This document shows, piece by piece, positions 6,697 through 8,666 of a DNA stretch of 8,666 bases (the stretch's first letter is position 1; each line of letters opens with the position of its first letter). A program made the position numbers and the translations under genes. The DNA is from Deltaproteobacteria bacterium (GTDB lineage: Bacteria; Desulfobacterota; DSM-4660; Desulfatiglandales; HGW-15), in NCBI GenBank assembly GCA_030671095.1, contig DAOVAK010000085.1, positions 1-8,666 on the forward strand, written 5' to 3'. The notes beneath the pieces were generated by a model that saw only the letters and a list, made by a program, of their open reading frames with translations, had not been told where the DNA came from and searched no databases.

Positions 6697-8025
6697 TTAG
6701 GGAAGAGGGAATACCGGCTTATGCGTTGGAGTTAGCCAGTCGTGCTGGGAATAGGTTATTGGGAGTTCCCATACATGTGGTTTTTTGGTCTTTACCCACT
6801 GGCCAACAAAGAGCGGAATTCCGCTGAAGTGTTCCTCTTTAATGAACTTGACACGACCACTTATTGTCTTCATGTCGGTTTCCGCTATAGCCTTGTTAAT
6901 TGCAGTTCCATCAAGCGTCCCTGCTCTTTGGATTGCATCAAGCATAACTTGAGTTTCATAATAGCCATGTCCTATAGCTGGGTTTAATGGTTGTCTTGTC
7001 GCTTTAGCCCATCTTTCAGCGAGTGATTTTGCGGTTGTGCCACCGATACCGGGACAGTACTCTGGTGGATATGATGTATCCCACCATACCTCGACAGCCA
7101 CACCCCAGGGTAGGTCACCACCCCAGGATTTTGCATCTACGTAGAAAAGGGGCGCCCTTCCAATCATAGCTATCTTAGGCTTAAAGCCCAGTACGTGACA
7201 TTGTCTCCACAGTGTCCCAAAATCAGGTCCAGGACAATTCCCCCAAAGGATTTCAACCTTATTTCTCTTCCACTCCTTTATTATAGGCGTGAAGTCTGTG
7301 GTGCCCATTGGAAACAGGCCTAATTTTTTTTCCATGCCTACAACCTTACAACCCCATTCTTTTAGTGCCCCAGGGAACAGCCCGTACCAACCCACGCCGT
7401 CTGGGTCATCCGACGCTAAGACCCCTGCTATCTTGTTGGTCTTGTGAGCATAATCATCCATCATGCCAAACCATGAATCCTTTATCGTATACCCAGGCTT
7501 GGCCCGAAAATCACCCGGCGGATATGGCATGATTATACGAAAACCCAAAAGCCAGGTGTATTCCCAAGGTGGTTTAATTTCCATCCGCATACCATTCCAG
7601 GGTTCAAAAGGACCACCTCCAATAATATGTGGGACCTTATATTTGTCAGCTATGGTAGCGACGGGGCCGTGTATGTTTACGGGTTCATCAGGTGACAGTA
7701 AGGCATGTACCTTATCGCCCACACACAGGTCTTCGGCAAGAGTCGCTGTCTTCATCGGGTCGCTCTCAACATCGCGGACTATAAGCTTGACGGGCAATTT
7801 CTTCCCGTACTCCTTGAGATACAGTCCACCTTGTTTGTTGATATCCTCGACAGCCGCTTTCATGCCAAATACACAGCCTTCACCGAAACCGGCAAACATG
7901 CCCGTCATGGGCGCAGGGGTGCCTATAAGAATTGCCTTTGGAGCCTTTTTTGCCTGCGCATAACCGCTGAAAATCAACACGCATCCCAAAAAGATCATCA
8001 AAGCGGTTAAATAAAACTTCTTCAT
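6697..8025 (-). CDS. Type-1 periplasmic substrate-binding protein of the branched-chain amino acid/HAAT ABC family
   Basis: A 442-residue secreted ligand-binding protein of the LivK-like (Peripla_BP_6) family that would feed the adjacent permease. Residues 1-25 are a signal peptide: MKK, a hydrophobic core, then AQA before KK, fitting signal peptidase I cleavage after Ala25. FLGC at 12-15 is a poor lipobox because the hydrophobic core continues past the Cys. Family marks are IGTPAPMTGMFAGFGEG at 34-50, MKAAVEDINKQGG at 55-67, IVRDVESDPMKTATLAEDL at 82-100, and the second-lobe region IGHGYYETQVMLDAIQRAG at 351-369. At over 400 residues it is longer than classic LivK (about 365). The mature part holds six Cys and is rich in Trp, which may suit an aromatic or other non-amino-acid ligand, but that is a guess. 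The ATG at 8025 is preferred over an in-frame TTG at 8055 because AAGGAGGGAG precedes it at good spacing and the signal peptide then starts normally. Confidence 0.93.
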   Translation of the reverse strand: MKKFYLTALMIFLGCVLIFSGYAQAKKAPKAILIGTPAPMTGMFAGFGEGCVFGMKAAVEDINKQGGLYLKEYGKKLPVKLIVRDVESDPMKTATLAEDLCVGDKVHALLSPDEPVNIHGPVATIADKYKVPHIIGGGPFEPWNGMRMEIKPPWEYTWLLGFRIIMPYPPGDFRAKPGYTIKDSWFGMMDDYAHKTNKIAGVLASDDPDGVGWYGLFPGALKEWGCKVVGMEKKLGLFPMGTTDFTPIIKEWKRNKVEILWGNCPGPDFGTLWRQCHVLGFKPKIAMIGRAPLFYVDAKSWGGDLPWGVAVEVWWDTSYPPEYCPGIGGTTAKSLAERWAKATRQPLNPAIGHGYYETQVMLDAIQRAGTLDGTAINKAIAETDMKTISGRVKFIKEEHFSGIPLFVGQWVKTKKPHVWELPITYSQHDWLTPTHKPVFPLP

Positions 8026-8030
8026 TGTCA

Positions 8031-8040
8031 CTCCCTCCTT
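8031..8040 (-). promoter_or_regulatory. Ribosome-binding site of the binding-protein gene
   Basis: AAGGAGGGAG on the minus strand ends 5 bases before the ATG at 8025, and its GGAGG core is 8 bases from the start. This is the strongest initiation signal next to a signal-peptide start and decides against the upstream in-frame TTG at 8055, which has no such site at proper spacing. Confidence 0.85.
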
Positions 8041-8074
8041 TCTTAAATATGCCAAGGTTTTTCTGACTGCTTTC

Positions 8075-8101
8075 TTACATCGAAATACGTATCACCTCCT
8101 T
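8075..8101 (-). promoter_or_regulatory. Orphan perfect Shine-Dalgarno sequence followed by an ATG-stop pair
   Basis: AAGGAGGTGAT (reverse complement of 8091-8101) is a perfect complement of the conserved 3' tail of bacterial 16S rRNA. The next ATG, at 8080, comes 14 bases after the AGGAGG core and is followed at once by TAA. No longer frame opens from it. It lies about 50 bases upstream of the true ribosome-binding site of the binding-protein gene. It may be a ribosome standby or start-stop regulatory element, the relic of a lost leader gene, or chance. Confidence 0.4.
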
Positions 8102-8152
8102 CCACCTCAATCACGGTTGTCTTCAAGACCTATTTACACTCTCAGTCTAGTC

Positions 8153-8175
8153 ATAAAATCGCTAAGCGATTTTAT
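8153..8175. repeat. Perfect AT-rich palindrome
   Basis: ATAAAATCGCT (8153-8163) and AGCGATTTTAT (8165-8175) are exact reverse complements around a single central A; as a hairpin this is a 10-bp stem with a 3-base loop. On the plus strand it is followed by CTTTTTAT. The arms resemble those of the hairpin at 3041-3062 (ATAAATTCG/CGAATTTAT), suggesting the same repeat family. It could be a transcription-factor operator, a weak terminator for the upstream TRAP operon, or a dispersed palindrome. Confidence 0.6.
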
Positions 8176-8290
8176 CTTTTTATATCCTACCAAGGGGTTG
8201 TCCCATAACTGAGTCGTTTACATTACTACCCACAAACTATGAAATCAAGTCCTTTGGTCCTCCCTGATTCACCATCAAGGCATCATCTCC

Positions 8291-8454
8291 GCGCCGAGAC
8301 GGGATTTCGCAAGGCTCAAGCGGCGTTGCCTTCGATCGCTCCTCCCTCCAGGCCGTAGGCCTTACAGGGCCGGAGGCCTTGCGGCGTATTGCTCCATACG
8401 CCTGGTCGTCGCTCCTCGGCGCCCCCGCTTATTGAGGGGCAGTTTCTGCCGAGG
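8291..8454. repeat. GC-rich structured element with nested inverted repeats
   Basis: GC content rises sharply against the AT-rich flanks. GCGCCGAG (8291-8298) and CTCGGCGC (8415-8422) are exact inverted arms enclosing about 116 bases. Inside, CGCAAGGC (8308-8315) pairs with GCCTTGCG (8376-8383), and a direct repeat GGCCGTAGGCCTT / GGCCGGAGGCCTT lies at 8351-8363 and 8368-8380 (one difference). The right arm can instead pair further right: CCTCGGC (8414-8420) with GCCGAGG (8448-8454), enclosing CCCC/GGGG (8423-8426, 8436-8439) and GGCAG/CTGCC (8438-8442, 8446-8450). It sits about 100 bases after the dctM stop and has no coding signs. A dispersed non-autonomous repeat or a structured 3' region of the TRAP operon would both fit. 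Confidence 0.5.
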
Positions 8455-8551
8455 TAGTACGGACTCAATGGCTTCCATGTCTTTGATTTGACTCTCCCTT
8501 TAATCAATACAAATCCTCCAATCTGATCCTCCCATGCTTTCTTGGAAGAAA

Positions 8552-8666
8552 TCAATTGAAGAGCAGGTTAGGCAGGTACATGGCAATCTGGGGGAAAACA
8601 GTTAAGAGTACGACGCAGATGATCATACAGATAAGAAATGGCACTATACCCTTAAAAATGTCCTGC
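8552..8666 (-). CDS. dctM: TRAP transporter large permease subunit, DctM type (3' end only)
   Basis: The last 37 codons and a TGA stop of a gene entering from the right edge. The visible peptide begins QDIFKGIVPFLICMIICVVL and ends QIAMYLPNLLFN. This is the typical C-terminus of the DctM/large TRAP subunit: a (D)IFRGxxPF motif, one hydrophobic helix, then FPxIxxxLPxLL. DctM carries the translocation path of sodium-driven tripartite (TRAP) uptake systems for carboxylates and related solutes in the inner membrane. The small permease and the binding protein would be expected further right. It is on the same strand as the Liv genes but 526 bases away, so a separate transcription unit is likely. 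The match is by motif on a short piece, so the family is well supported but the substrate is open. Confidence 0.85.
   Translation of the reverse strand, partial: QDIFKGIVPFLICMIICVVLLTVFPQIAMYLPNLLFN

Larger units (their letters stand above)
8026..8551. other. 526-base gene-free region between the TRAP permease and the binding protein
   Basis: No convincing gene lies here. A 79-codon TTG-start frame (8316-8555, minus) lacks a ribosome-binding site and any family resemblance. From right to left the region holds a GC-rich structured block (8291-8454), a stretch around 8190-8210 beginning GGGGTTGTCCCATAA that looks a little like an insertion-sequence end, a perfect palindrome (8153-8175), an orphan Shine-Dalgarno sequence (8091-8101) and the true ribosome-binding site of the binding-protein gene (8031-8040). 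A promoter for the Liv operon should lie here, but I find no convincing -35/-10 pair. AT-rich sequence at 8153-8190 is the most promoter-like part. Confidence 0.6.

Noticed and set aside
7463..7963. 166-codon plus-strand frame, and similar plus-strand frames at 521-907, 2302-2724 and 5798-6238
   Set aside because: They lie antisense to well-supported transporter genes and show low-complexity composition expected of shadow frames.
7981..7990. Lipoprotein signal (Cys15) in the binding protein
   Set aside because: FLGC is a poor lipobox and the hydrophobic core continues for ten residues past the Cys to a good AQA cleavage site.
8026..8055. 10-residue extension of the binding protein from a TTG
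   Set aside because: It would bury the signal peptide start behind charged residues and ignores the strong site before ATG 8025.
8190..8205. Sigma-54-like promoter TGGGACAACCCCTTGG on the minus strand
   Set aside because: The GG and TTG elements are out of the strict -24/-12 spacing by one base and the GC dinucleotide is missing.
8190..8210. Insertion-sequence end (GGGGTTGTCCCATAA)
   Set aside because: No second end, target duplication or transposase remnant is visible in the window; mentioned only as a resemblance.
8316..8555. 79-codon frame on the minus strand
   Set aside because: Starts with TTG without a ribosome-binding site, overlaps the dctM stop, runs through the GC-rich repeat block and resembles no family I know.

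Overview
The window carries a run of solute-transport genes, all on the minus strand, so transcription runs from high to low coordinates. Read in that direction it holds the last 37 codons of a TRAP transporter large permease subunit (DctM type), a 526-base gene-free stretch, a secreted type-1 periplasmic substrate-binding protein of the branched-chain amino acid (HAAT/Liv) family, and then two complete Liv-type ABC permease cassettes in tandem. Both cassettes have the gene order livG-livF-livH-livM. The final livM runs off the left edge of the window.

Layout (plus-strand coordinates): livM-1, 1-443, truncated at the window edge; livH-1, 449-1312; a 224-base spacer full of imperfect inverted repeats; livF-1, 1537-2253; livG-1, 2253-2978; a 96-base spacer with two hairpins; livM-2, 3075-4052; livH-2, 4065-4985; livF-2, 5008-5727; livG-2, 5779-6495; a 201-base spacer whose repeated arm could form alternative hairpins; the binding protein, 6697-8025; a 526-base region with a palindrome, a GC-rich structured element and an orphan Shine-Dalgarno sequence; and the dctM 3' end, 8552-8666.

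How the genes work together: the binding protein would capture a ligand in the periplasm and deliver it to a LivH/LivM membrane heterodimer driven by a LivG/LivF ATPase pair. Only one binding protein is visible for two permeases, so either it serves both or a second one lies beyond the left edge. The substrate cannot be read from the sequence. The family takes up branched-chain amino acids, amides/urea, or aromatic and other carboxylates.

The organism is a Gram-negative bacterium (periplasmic binding protein, TRAP permease) of moderate GC content. The Liv and TRAP multiplicity and the short intergenic repeats fit an anaerobic Desulfobacterota-type lineage, but this is a weak inference. I see no RNA genes, CRISPR array, intact mobile element or obviously new system. 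The points most worth a second look are the alternative hairpins after the binding-protein gene, the complementary pattern of degenerate ATPase motifs in LivG and LivF, and the intergenic repeat elements.
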